NCBI GenBank assembly: GCA_035480535.1
Contig: DATIHQ010000004.1
Location: 1 to 13,064, forward strand
Reading direction: 5' to 3'
Source of the DNA: DATIHQ01 sp035480535
GTDB taxonomy: Bacteria > Chlamydiota > Chlamydiia > Chlamydiales > SM23-39
Length of the DNA: 13,064 bases
Part shown: piece by piece, positions 7,037 to 13,064 of the stretch
Position numbering within the stretch: the first letter of the stretch is position 1
Layout of the letters: each line of letters starts with the position of its first letter
The notes under the pieces: model-generated
Told to the model about the DNA's origin: nothing
Databases searched by the model: none
Seen by the model: the letters and a program-made list of their open reading frames with translations, nothing else
Made by a program: the position numbers and the translations under genes

Positions 7037-8104
7037 ATGGATCAAAAAATTTCTGTTTTGTTAGCATTGCCACTGCTCGCTTCGCCCATTACTCTGCCTG
7101 CGAATACACCTAAAGCGGCTTCATTCACGGTTTCAACTGAAATCACTTCTTCGCAACGGGCCTCTATCAGAAGAATGAAACATCAATTGGCCGCAACGCC
7201 AGCTTTACTTCAGAAATCAGAACAGGTTCAAGCTCTTTTTCAATATTTTCTAAATGAAGTAGAGTTAGATGCTCAAATAAGCCGTGAGGAACAAGATGAA
7301 AAAATTCAAGAGTTTAAAACGCTGAGTAGAGACCTTTCTCCAGAGGTTGCTTCAGTTCTCACTCCCCTTCTGTTAGAAGAAACACGCATGCGCGTTATTG
7401 ACATTCTTCAAAATGCTGGCCTCGAAGAGTCGGAAATTAAAGCCTGTCTTGCTGATCATGACGAAGCCATTCAAAGGGTGCAAAACATGGACGTGGAAAC
7501 GGCTCGTCAAATGCTTTTCTTTGTTGCAGAGTTGAAAATTCATCGACAGTATGTATATGAGTTTGGAATTGCGTTAGGAGCCCCAGCAAAACAATTGCTA
7601 CGTCATGATCTTTGCAAGCTTAGTGCAGAACAATTTGAGGGGTATGTTCGTTACTTTAGGGGAGGCAGACAGATAAGCGACAAGGCAGCCTTTTTAGCGG
7701 CATGGGAAATTCATCAGCATGAAGAACACCATTATGAGTCTTATAGAGAGAAAGGATATATTGACCATTTTTCTGATGAACGCCTTCAAAATAATATGTT
7801 AGAAGCTACAGCGGATTGGTTGGCAGCGACAAAGCAACGCGGTGGAGGCCCTTTGACGGATCGGTTAGTGAATGTCTTGCCGAAATCGAAGCCACATCCT
7901 CGTCTGATCCCTTTTTTGAGAAATGGTCTTAAAGCAGCTCATCAATTGTATTTAGAAAGTACTGCTGATAGTATCTTCAAAGACTTGCCTAGCTGGAATA
8001 GTGAGGTCGAAGAGGTGTTTAGAAAGCTGGCTTCTTCTAATCCAAACGGTTCCTTCACAAGCTCTGAGCTGGATAGAAGCCTGTCCATCTTCAGTAGTAT
8101 ATAG
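7037..8104 (+). CDS. DUF5662-like putative metalloprotein with export-like N terminus
   Basis: This is a 355-residue protein. Residues about 163-265 match, from memory of the family, the DUF5662 pattern. The matching elements are an early histidine (H169), L-L-R-H190-D191-L-C-K194 followed by E198 and Y203, an A-W-E-I-H226 and E-E-H231-H232-Y segment, and E256-A-T-A-D260-W-L-A-A. The spaced H, H-D and H-H residues suggest an HD-like metal site, but the family's reaction is unknown. Ahead of it are a hydrophobic N terminus (residues 5-20, followed by P-A-N-T-P-K-A-A) resembling a signal peptide and about 120 residues of charged helix. The C terminus is serine-rich. The ATG is the first start after an in-frame stop at 7019-7021 and lacks a clear ribosome binding site. 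Base composition is distinctly AT-richer than in htrA, suggesting separate origin. It is convergent with the next gene. Export, or secretion as an effector, is inference only. Confidence 0.72.
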   Translation: MDQKISVLLALPLLASPITLPANTPKAASFTVSTEITSSQRASIRRMKHQLAATPALLQKSEQVQALFQYFLNEVELDAQISREEQDEKIQEFKTLSRDLSPEVASVLTPLLLEETRMRVIDILQNAGLEESEIKACLADHDEAIQRVQNMDVETARQMLFFVAELKIHRQYVYEFGIALGAPAKQLLRHDLCKLSAEQFEGYVRYFRGGRQISDKAAFLAAWEIHQHEEHHYESYREKGYIDHFSDERLQNNMLEATADWLAATKQRGGGPLTDRLVNVLPKSKPHPRLIPFLRNGLKAAHQLYLESTADSIFKDLPSWNSEVEEVFRKLASSNPNGSFTSSELDRSLSIFSSI

Positions 8105-8124
8105 GGTGATTTCCCCGGCCTTTT

Positions 8125-8919
8125 TTATTTGGATTTCCGGATTACAGCGACATACATCCCATTCCACCAATTCGCTGTATCTCCGTCAAAATTTGCAGGG
8201 AGATATTGCTCGAAGAGAACTTTATAGCCGAGTTGATCAAAGGCTTCGAATGTCCCGCTTCTTGTGCTTTCCCAATTCCAATCATCGACAATCGCAATGA
8301 ACTCAGATGCCAATCGATCATTGAAATAGGTAAAAGCTTCTTTTTGATCTTTCTTGCGATGTTCCCCATCGTAAAAATAGATGGTGATTTTTTCTGGTAT
8401 TTCATTCAAATTCAGAGAGAAACAATCATTTTCAAAGACCTTGAATGACAACCCTTGTAAATGCGCTCGAACGTTGGCATAAAACTCATCGCGGACATCG
8501 CCAAAATCAAAACCATTATCCGCAAAACGGACCCATTTTTCTATAGCATAACTCTTCCGAAGGCCTTCATTGTGGTAAAGAGCTGAAACAAAAGAAGAGC
8601 CCTTCCAAGAACCAATTTCAAGATACACAGCATTTGGTAAGGAACAGAGATGATTGAGGAGATATCTCCCCTTTGCGCTCGTCATCCCATCAATTTTCAG
8701 CACTTCAAGTGAAAGTCTTCCCATTTCCCGAGATGCTTGCTCGATGCCCTCCTGAACATGTTGTATGAGAGGGCAATCCTCATTTGCTACTTTCCCGTAA
8801 CAAGCGGGGACTAAAGAAAAATCCGGAGGAATACTCATATCGCGCACATAACTTTTTTTCATCTCGGCATCTCCTGCATAGACCGTTCCAAAAAGAAAAA
8901 ACCAAATCCATAACTTCAT
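8125..8919 (-). CDS. Exported class I SAM-dependent methyltransferase-fold protein (Methyltransf_24-like)
   Basis: This is a 264-residue protein. A signal peptide is evident: M-K-L, the hydrophobic W-I-W-F-F-L-F-G, then V-Y-A with cleavage after about residue 15. The rest resembles the Methyltransf_24/CmcI-like fold. Motif I is Y-L-E101-I-G-S-W-K-G-S-S (99-109). A post-strand-2 acid is E127 (Y-A-I-E). Next comes I-Y-F-Y-D184-G-E-H with a following helix, and I-V-D212-D213-W-N-W. D184/H187 and D212/D213 are candidate metal or catalytic positions. The substrate cannot be told; relatives act on sugars or small metabolites. The start has GAGG (8925-8928) 5 bp away. A signal peptide on a SAM-dependent enzyme is odd because SAM is cytosolic. 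It may act in another compartment, in the host, or have lost catalysis. It lies 74 bp downstream of the lipoprotein gene on the same strand and is convergent with the DUF5662-like gene. Confidence 0.78.
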   Translation of the reverse strand: MKLWIWFFLFGTVYAGDAEMKKSYVRDMSIPPDFSLVPACYGKVANEDCPLIQHVQEGIEQASREMGRLSLEVLKIDGMTSAKGRYLLNHLCSLPNAVYLEIGSWKGSSFVSALYHNEGLRKSYAIEKWVRFADNGFDFGDVRDEFYANVRAHLQGLSFKVFENDCFSLNLNEIPEKITIYFYDGEHRKKDQKEAFTYFNDRLASEFIAIVDDWNWESTRSGTFEAFDQLGYKVLFEQYLPANFDGDTANWWNGMYVAVIRKSK

Positions 8920-8963
8920 ATCAACCTCAACAGGAACCGACCAGAATATGAGAACCGTTCAAT

Positions 8964-8991
8964 TTCTTGTAACCAAAAGTTCTGACAAGAA
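8964..8991. repeat. Inverted repeat between lipoprotein and methyltransferase genes
   Basis: TTCTTGT (8964-8970) and ACAAGAA (8985-8991) are perfect 7-bp arms. Inside them AAC (8971-8973) and GTT (8979-8981) can extend the stem after a three-base bulge, leaving a CAAAA loop. It follows the lipoprotein stop codon on the - strand. No T-tract follows, so an intrinsic terminator is doubtful; an operator or mRNA-processing hairpin is possible. Confidence 0.45.
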
Positions 8992-8993
8992 GC

Positions 8994-9344
8994 CTATCTG
9001 TCACTCAGTTGGGTAATAAGCCGCAGGATTCTGTCCAATTCGACTTGGGCTTCTGCTACGTAGGCGCCGTGCTGGATCATCTCGTAGAGCGCTTCCCTTT
9101 CTGTTAGGAAGAGTGTGGAGGGCTCCGCACGGGGCTGCTTGGTTTGAAACTCATCGACTCTCTTGCGGATGAGGGCGAGCTTGGCCCTGCGGATTTGGTC
9201 GGTGAGAGCGACAATTTCTTTATCCGTTTTCTCCTTGGTCGATTCGGCTGACTGCAATTTCTTTTCCAATGAATTGATCTGCCCAACGGGCGTCTCCGTT
9301 AGACAGGCGGTGAGAAAAAGGAGAAATAGGATCGATGTTTTCAT
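8994..9344 (-). CDS. Small lipoprotein with coiled coil, unknown function
   Basis: This 116-residue protein begins with a classical lipoprotein signal: M-K-T, a hydrophobic run, and the lipobox L11-T-A-C14, so the mature protein would start with a lipidated cysteine. Residues about 22-65 form a charged heptad-like helix (I-N-S-L-E-K-K-L through I-R-K-R-V-D). After a proline-containing break, a second helix runs from about 80 to the end. Membrane location is not determined; D is not at position +2 (L15), so sorting to the outer membrane is possible by the E. coli rule. It begins 18 bp after the stop of the M50 protease gene and has no visible Shine-Dalgarno, so it is probably translated from the same transcript. 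No family is recognised. A role linked to envelope proteolysis is suggested only by position. Confidence 0.8.
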   Translation of the reverse strand: MKTSILFLLFLTACLTETPVGQINSLEKKLQSAESTKEKTDKEIVALTDQIRRAKLALIRKRVDEFQTKQPRAEPSTLFLTEREALYEMIQHGAYVAEAQVELDRILRLITQLSDR

Positions 9345-9362
9345 TGAGTTGATGGGTATAAT

Positions 9363-10517
9363 CTAGTCGTCTTTGTTTTTCAAGGGCGCAATGAATTGTC
9401 TGAAATCGGGATGATCTTTGATGGCTTGAAATTCCTCTTCGTTGAGGAGAGCATTGAGATCAAATGAGCCTTCCTGCCAGGCTGTTTGGAGCCAGCCGCC
9501 TGCGGGTCTTGGCTGCTTGAGGGCCGCAAAGGCGCGAGCATTGTGGAGCGCCATTTGTTGGCTGGGAGCCGTTTGATAGCAGGGCGCAGAAAGCTCCGCC
9601 ACGAGAGAATAGTTTTTTTGCTCAGCCGCGAGCTGGTGGAGAAGCGCAAGCGAATCATCTGTGAGATCTTCTTTAACGGGGAGGAGTAGATCATAGGCAT
9701 CTTTGCGCCGGCCTTCTCTCATGGCGATGAAGGCGAGATATTGCGATGCTGCGTGACCGAGCATTCCGCCTGCTGCCTTTTCGTGCACTTCTTCTAAGAG
9801 ACGTTTGGCCTCGTCGAGATTCCCCTCCTGAAGAGCTGATTCCGCTTGGATCATCAACTGCCGATTGCCATCATCTCGGTCACTCCGGTTCGCATGGCGG
9901 CTCTTGCGCCAGGAATCAAAGCTTTGAAACGCAAAGAGGAAGAAAAAGGCGCCGGCGAGAAAGGCTTGGATGATAAAAAAATAAAACGAGATGAGAACGG
10001 CGATTACAGTGCCGATGATTAAAGCGGCTTTAAACCCCCTAATCCCAAAATTGGCCTCGAGGAAAATCCGAAGAAGCTGCCCTCCGTCGAGAGGGAGCAC
10101 GGGAAGGAGATTGACGACCGTCCAAAAGAGATTGGCGATTTGCGTTGCCTTCAAGATCCCAAAGAGAGTGGGCCACTGGGTCCAATTGAGCTGCAAGACA
10201 AGCGTCGCCAAAAGAAAGAGAATAAAGCCAAAAAGGGGGCCATTGAAGGTGATGATGAATTGCTGCCAAAATTTGAGCTTGGGCCCATCGAATGTGGTGA
10301 CGCCGCCAAGGGCAATCAGTTGGATATTTGCCTTTTGTTTAAAACAAACGGCGGTGATCGCGTGGCCAAATTCATGAAAAAGGACAGAAAAAAAGATGAT
10401 CCCTACCCAAATGAACATGCCGAGAAGAGTGCCGCTATTTAACCAGCCGATGAGGGCGGCAAAAAGCCAGAAAAAGGGATGGATGGCAATGGGAATTCGC
10501 CCGGGAAATACAATCAT
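9363..10517 (-). CDS. M50 (site-2-protease-like) membrane metalloprotease with TPR-like C-terminal domain
   Basis: This is a 384-residue protein. The N-terminal half is an intramembrane zinc protease. H-E-F-G-H (H48, E49, H52) lies in a hydrophobic segment (about 30-57). The third ligand is D144 in N137-L-L-P-V-L-P-L-D-G-G. Further membrane segments lie at about 85-111, 117-142 and 163-199. This short form, without the PDZ domain of RseP, resembles the SpoIVFB/Rip-type M50B group. After a charged linker (W-R-K-S-R-H-A-N-R-S-D-R-D-D), residues about 217-384 are helical and TPR-like (Q-E-G-N-L-D-E-A-K-R-L-L). They end with a D-L-N-A-L-L-N-E-E-E-F-Q pattern common in TPR proteins. The ATG overlaps the sucD stop (ATGA at 10514-10517), indicating translational coupling. 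Such enzymes cleave membrane-bound regulators or leftover signal peptides; the substrate here is unknown. Confidence 0.9.
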   Translation of the reverse strand: MIVFPGRIPIAIHPFFWLFAALIGWLNSGTLLGMFIWVGIIFFSVLFHEFGHAITAVCFKQKANIQLIALGGVTTFDGPKLKFWQQFIITFNGPLFGFILFLLATLVLQLNWTQWPTLFGILKATQIANLFWTVVNLLPVLPLDGGQLLRIFLEANFGIRGFKAALIIGTVIAVLISFYFFIIQAFLAGAFFFLFAFQSFDSWRKSRHANRSDRDDGNRQLMIQAESALQEGNLDEAKRLLEEVHEKAAGGMLGHAASQYLAFIAMREGRRKDAYDLLLPVKEDLTDDSLALLHQLAAEQKNYSLVAELSAPCYQTAPSQQMALHNARAFAALKQPRPAGGWLQTAWQEGSFDLNALLNEEEFQAIKDHPDFRQFIAPLKNKDD

Positions 10518-11389
10518 TTCTGCAACACTCTTAAAACGGCTTCTCCCATTTTGGCGGGATTCTCAGTAATTGTAGCGCCCGCCCGTTTAAAAGCAGCATA
10601 TTTATCTGCAGCAGTTCCTTTTCCGCCAGAAATAATGGCGCCGGCATGCCCCATTCTTTTTCCTGGAGGCGCCGTCGCCCCTGCGATAAAAACAGCCACC
10701 GGTTTTTTAAAGTGGCGGTGAATCCATTCCGCGGCCAGCTCTTCCGCATCGCCGCCGATCTCTCCAATGAGCAAAACGGCTTCTGTATCAGGGTCTTCTT
10801 GAAATAGCTTCAATACATCGATGAAATTGGTCCCATTCAGCGGATCTCCTCCAATCCCCACGCAGCTCGATTGGCCGAGGCCCAATTGGGTCGTTTGCCA
10901 AACCGCTTCATAGGTCAACGTTCCGGAACGAGAAACGATCCCCACTTTTCCTTTTTTGTGAATGTAGCCGGGCATAATCCCTACTTTGCACTCTCCCGGA
11001 GTGATCACTCCAGGACAATTCGGGCCAATCAATCGGGATGTTTTCGAAGCATTCATCACCCGCTTCACTTCCAACATATCGCGCACAGGGATCCCTTCCG
11101 TGATGCAAATAATCAGAGGGATTTCCGCCTCTTCCGCTTCAAAAATGGCATCCGCCGCAAAAGGAGCTGGAACGAAAATCAGCGTGGCATCGGCATTGGT
11201 GGCTTTTTTGGCTTCCCAAACGGTGTCGAAAACGGGCAATCCAAGCACTTCCTGTCCCCCTTTTCCGGGCGTTACGCCTCCCACCACTTTGGTCCCATAT
11301 TCTTTACATTGCTCCGCGTGGAAGCGCCCTGCTTGGCCGGTAATGCCCTGGACGATCACTCTCGTTTTTTTATTCACCAAAATCGCCAT
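10514..11389 (-). CDS. sucD: Succinyl-CoA ligase (ADP-forming) alpha subunit
   Basis: This 291-residue protein is the CoA-binding and phosphohistidine subunit of succinyl-CoA synthetase, which converts succinyl-CoA to succinate with substrate-level phosphorylation in the cytoplasm. The CoA-binding Rossmann motif G-I-T-G-Q-A-G is at residues 15-21. S-R-L-I-G-P-N-C-P-G-V and K-V-G-I-V-S-R-S-G-T-L-T-Y-E follow in the usual order. The active-site histidine is H248 in K-R-M-G-H-A-G-A-I, close to E. coli H246. The length is typical. The start codon overlaps the sucC stop by one base (TAATG), with GGGAG a few bases upstream inside sucC. The stop overlaps the M50 protease start, so three genes form one coupled operon. 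Confidence 0.97.
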   Translation of the reverse strand: MAILVNKKTRVIVQGITGQAGRFHAEQCKEYGTKVVGGVTPGKGGQEVLGLPVFDTVWEAKKATNADATLIFVPAPFAADAIFEAEEAEIPLIICITEGIPVRDMLEVKRVMNASKTSRLIGPNCPGVITPGECKVGIMPGYIHKKGKVGIVSRSGTLTYEAVWQTTQLGLGQSSCVGIGGDPLNGTNFIDVLKLFQEDPDTEAVLLIGEIGGDAEELAAEWIHRHFKKPVAVFIAGATAPPGKRMGHAGAIISGGKGTAADKYAAFKRAGATITENPAKMGEAVLRVLQK

Positions 11390-12546
11390 TATTTTCTCCC
11401 AACCACTTTTACGGCCGCCTCTTCTAAATTTTCCGCTGTGGTGATTTTTAGGCCGCTCTCTTTAAAAAGACGCTTTCCTTCCTCTACATTGGTCCCTTCC
11501 ATGCGAACCACAACGGGAATTTTAACATGAGATTCTTTGGCCGCATGAATCACCCCTTCAGCCAGCGTGGCGCAATTCATGATGCCGCCAAAAATATTGA
11601 CCAAAACGGCCTTTACTTTGGGATCGGAGAGAATGATCCGGAATCCTTCTGCTACTTTTTCTTTGGAGGCGCCTCCTCCCACATCGAGAAAATTCGCCGG
11701 CTTGCCTCCATGCAGTTGGATGATATCCATCGTCGCCATCGCAAGCCCTGCCCCATTGACCATGCACCCGATGTCTCCATGCATGGCGATGTAGGCGAGA
11801 TCAAATTCCTTCGCGGCGGCCTCTTGAGGCGAAACTTGGCTCGGATCATAAAAAGAGGCGATCTCTTTGTGCCGAAAAAGCGCATTATCATCGACGCTTA
11901 ACTTCGCATCGAGAGCGTACAGCTCCCCTTTCGCTGTTTTCACAAGCGGATTGATCTCCAATAAAGAGGCATCTGTCTCGATGAAACATTTCGCCAATTC
12001 TTGCGCGATGATCGCCCCTTCTTTGGCCAGATCGCCTGTCCATCCCATGAATTTCGTTAAACGAAGGAGCTGATAGGAGCGCAATTTTCCATCAAAGCCA
12101 AAAGGGATCTTCAAGATTTTCCCGGGCATCTTCTTTGCGATTTCCTCGATTTCCATTCCCCCTTCAGGCGAGGCGATCAGCGTGGGAACGGCCCGATCCC
12201 GATCCACGACCGCTCCCAAGTAATATTCTTTCTCAATCTTCACCGGCTCTGCGATCAGCACCTTTTTTGCCACCACTCCCTGGGGCCCCGTCTGCTCATT
12301 CACGATGGTCATGCCGATCATCGCTTTTGCAAGTTGGGCAATTTCCTCTTTATTCTTCGCAAATTTGACCCCGCCCGCCTTTCCCCGACCTCCCGCATGA
12401 ACCTGGATCTTTAACACCGCTTCATTTAGGTGATATTCATGGGCGATCTGCTTCGCTTCTTCAACAGTTGAGGCGACACCAAATACGGGGATGGGAATCG
12501 CATACTTCTTTAAAATTTTTTTTGCCTGGTACTCGTGCAAATTCAT
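11389..12546 (-). CDS. sucC: Succinyl-CoA ligase (ADP-forming) beta subunit
   Basis: This 385-residue protein is the ATP-grasp, nucleotide-binding partner of SucD. It starts with the family's M-N-L-H-E-Y-Q-A-K. The ATP-binding glycine loop is H-A-G-G-R-G-K-A-G-G-V-K (residues 50-61). N199 (L-L-E-I-N-P-L) and D213 (A-L-D-A-K) are the Mg2+-binding residues, at the same numbers as in E. coli. The C-terminal ligase domain has N-F-L-D-V-G-G-G-A-S (285-294) and V-N-I-F-G-G-I-M-N-C (316-325). The start is supported by AGAGG (12555-12559), 8 bp upstream. It is the first gene of the - strand operon and diverges from ftsY across 63 bp, which must hold promoters for both; none is clear by eye. Confidence 0.97.
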   Translation of the reverse strand: MNLHEYQAKKILKKYAIPIPVFGVASTVEEAKQIAHEYHLNEAVLKIQVHAGGRGKAGGVKFAKNKEEIAQLAKAMIGMTIVNEQTGPQGVVAKKVLIAEPVKIEKEYYLGAVVDRDRAVPTLIASPEGGMEIEEIAKKMPGKILKIPFGFDGKLRSYQLLRLTKFMGWTGDLAKEGAIIAQELAKCFIETDASLLEINPLVKTAKGELYALDAKLSVDDNALFRHKEIASFYDPSQVSPQEAAAKEFDLAYIAMHGDIGCMVNGAGLAMATMDIIQLHGGKPANFLDVGGGASKEKVAEGFRIILSDPKVKAVLVNIFGGIMNCATLAEGVIHAAKESHVKIPVVVRMEGTNVEEGKRLFKESGLKITTAENLEEAAVKVVGRK

Positions 12547-12609
12547 AGGGTAAACCTCTAAATCCCCTTATGTGATAGAATAGGCATTCCAAGCAACTCT
12601 TTCAAAAGA

Positions 12610-13064
12610 ATGTTTACGTTTTTTAAAAAACTCGCCTCGGCCCTCTCCCAGAAAATCAGCTCTATTTTTTCCAATGGCTACAACGAAAAGGCCTTTGATC
12701 GGCTGGAACAACTCTTTTACGAGGCCGACCTAGGCGCCGCCACATCTGCTGAGCTCGTCGACAAGATTCGCACCCTCAGCCGCAAATCCCCCTCTCTCAC
12801 CACCGACCAAATCCTCTCTTTTGTCAAAGAAGAGCTCCTCAAACTCTTTCCCCCTGCAAAACCAGCTCAACGCGCCTCTCCCCACATCATTCTCATCGTC
12901 GGCGTCAATGGCAGCGGAAAAACCACCTCGATTGCAAAGCTCGCCTCTCACTATCGCACTTCGGGGAAAAAAGTGCTCATCGCCGCAGGAGACACGTTTC
13001 GCGCAGCCGCAGTTGAGCAGCTAGAAATTTGGGCCAAGCGCTCCAGCATCGACATCGTTAAATC
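12610..13064 (+). CDS. ftsY: Signal recognition particle receptor FtsY, N-terminal fragment
   Basis: The frame stays open from the ATG at 12610 to the right edge; 151 codons are visible and the rest lies outside. The N domain is a helical bundle (about residues 1-88, with F-D-R-L-E-Q-L-F-Y-E-A-D-L-G). The G domain begins with G1/P-loop G98-V-N-G-S-G-K-T-T (the FtsY/Ffh form), then A-G-D-T-F-R-A-A-A-V-E-Q-L (126-138). The W-A-K-R downstream is typical of FtsY, and Ffh would have a different motif-II context. It lacks the long acidic A domain of E. coli FtsY, as in many bacteria. It acts at the inner membrane as receptor for SRP-ribosome complexes. No strong ribosome binding site is present. 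It is adjacent to sucC in Chlamydia as well, from memory. Confidence 0.95.
   Translation, partial: MFTFFKKLASALSQKISSIFSNGYNEKAFDRLEQLFYEADLGAATSAELVDKIRTLSRKSPSLTTDQILSFVKEELLKLFPPAKPAQRASPHIILIVGVNGSGKTTSIAKLASHYRTSGKKVLIAAGDTFRAAAVEQLEIWAKRSSIDIVK

Noticed and set aside
8105..8124. Possible bidirectional terminator between the convergent DUF5662-like and methyltransferase genes
   Set aside because: There is a T-run after GGCC, but no convincing inverted repeat could be found in the 20-bp spacer or just around it.
10871..11530. Long open frame (219 codons) on the + strand opposite sucD/sucC
   Set aside because: It is antisense to two unmistakable enzymes with complete motifs. Its translation is low-complexity (rich in R, H, S, F) and there is no ribosome binding site.
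12547..12609. Promoters for sucC and ftsY in the divergent spacer
   Set aside because: TAGAAT-like and TTGCTT-like hexamers exist, but none pair with a partner box at acceptable match and spacing.

Overview
This window is chromosomal sequence from a member of the Chlamydiae, most likely an environmental 'Chlamydia-like' lineage rather than the genus Chlamydia. The strongest evidence is the ribonucleotide reductase small subunit (274-1308). It has phenylalanine where class Ia enzymes carry the radical tyrosine (motif E-A-I-H-T-H-A-F), the class Ic hallmark first described in Chlamydia trachomatis. The gene content ftsY, sucC, sucD, htrA, M16 metalloprotease, nrdA, nrdB also matches, from memory, the C. 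trachomatis neighbourhood around CT820-CT828. In that genome rmuC and pssA lie between the M16 protease and nrdA, and nothing comparable to the 6.8-10.5 kb block here separates sucD from htrA.

Layout. (1) 1-1308, + strand: the 3' end of nrdA and complete nrdB, ending in a GC hairpin. (2) 1340-2323: three very small genes. One (-) encodes a tiny exported acidic protein with a C-x-C-H motif and a lysine/glycine tail. The second (+) encodes a predicted helical hairpin protein. The third (+) encodes a very basic 87-residue protein. The two + strand genes share the same 12-bp promoter-like element. (3) 2356-6828, + strand: an M16C (PreP/Cym1-type) zinc protease followed by the periplasmic serine protease HtrA. 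Between them is a 56-bp insertion-like structure: 18-bp direct repeats flanking a GC-rich GAGCCC array. One 18-bp copy supplies the end of the protease gene and the other appears to supply the -35 box of htrA. (4) 6829-8993: an AT-richer block with two convergent genes. One (+) encodes a DUF5662-like putative metalloprotein with an export-like N terminus. The other (-) encodes a SAM methyltransferase-fold protein with a signal peptide. (5) 8994-12546, - strand: a likely transcription unit sucC-sucD-M50 protease-lipoprotein, with overlapping stop and start codons at the first two junctions. (6) 12610-13064, + strand: the 5' part of ftsY, divergent from sucC.

The housekeeping functions are deoxynucleotide synthesis (NrdAB), the succinyl-CoA synthetase step of the TCA cycle (SucCD), signal-recognition-particle targeting (FtsY) and envelope or peptide proteolysis (HtrA, M16C, M50). 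The accessory part is the 6.8-9.3 kb region and the small genes at 1.3-2.3 kb, where function is mostly unknown. No rRNA, tRNA, CRISPR array, transposase or phage gene was seen.
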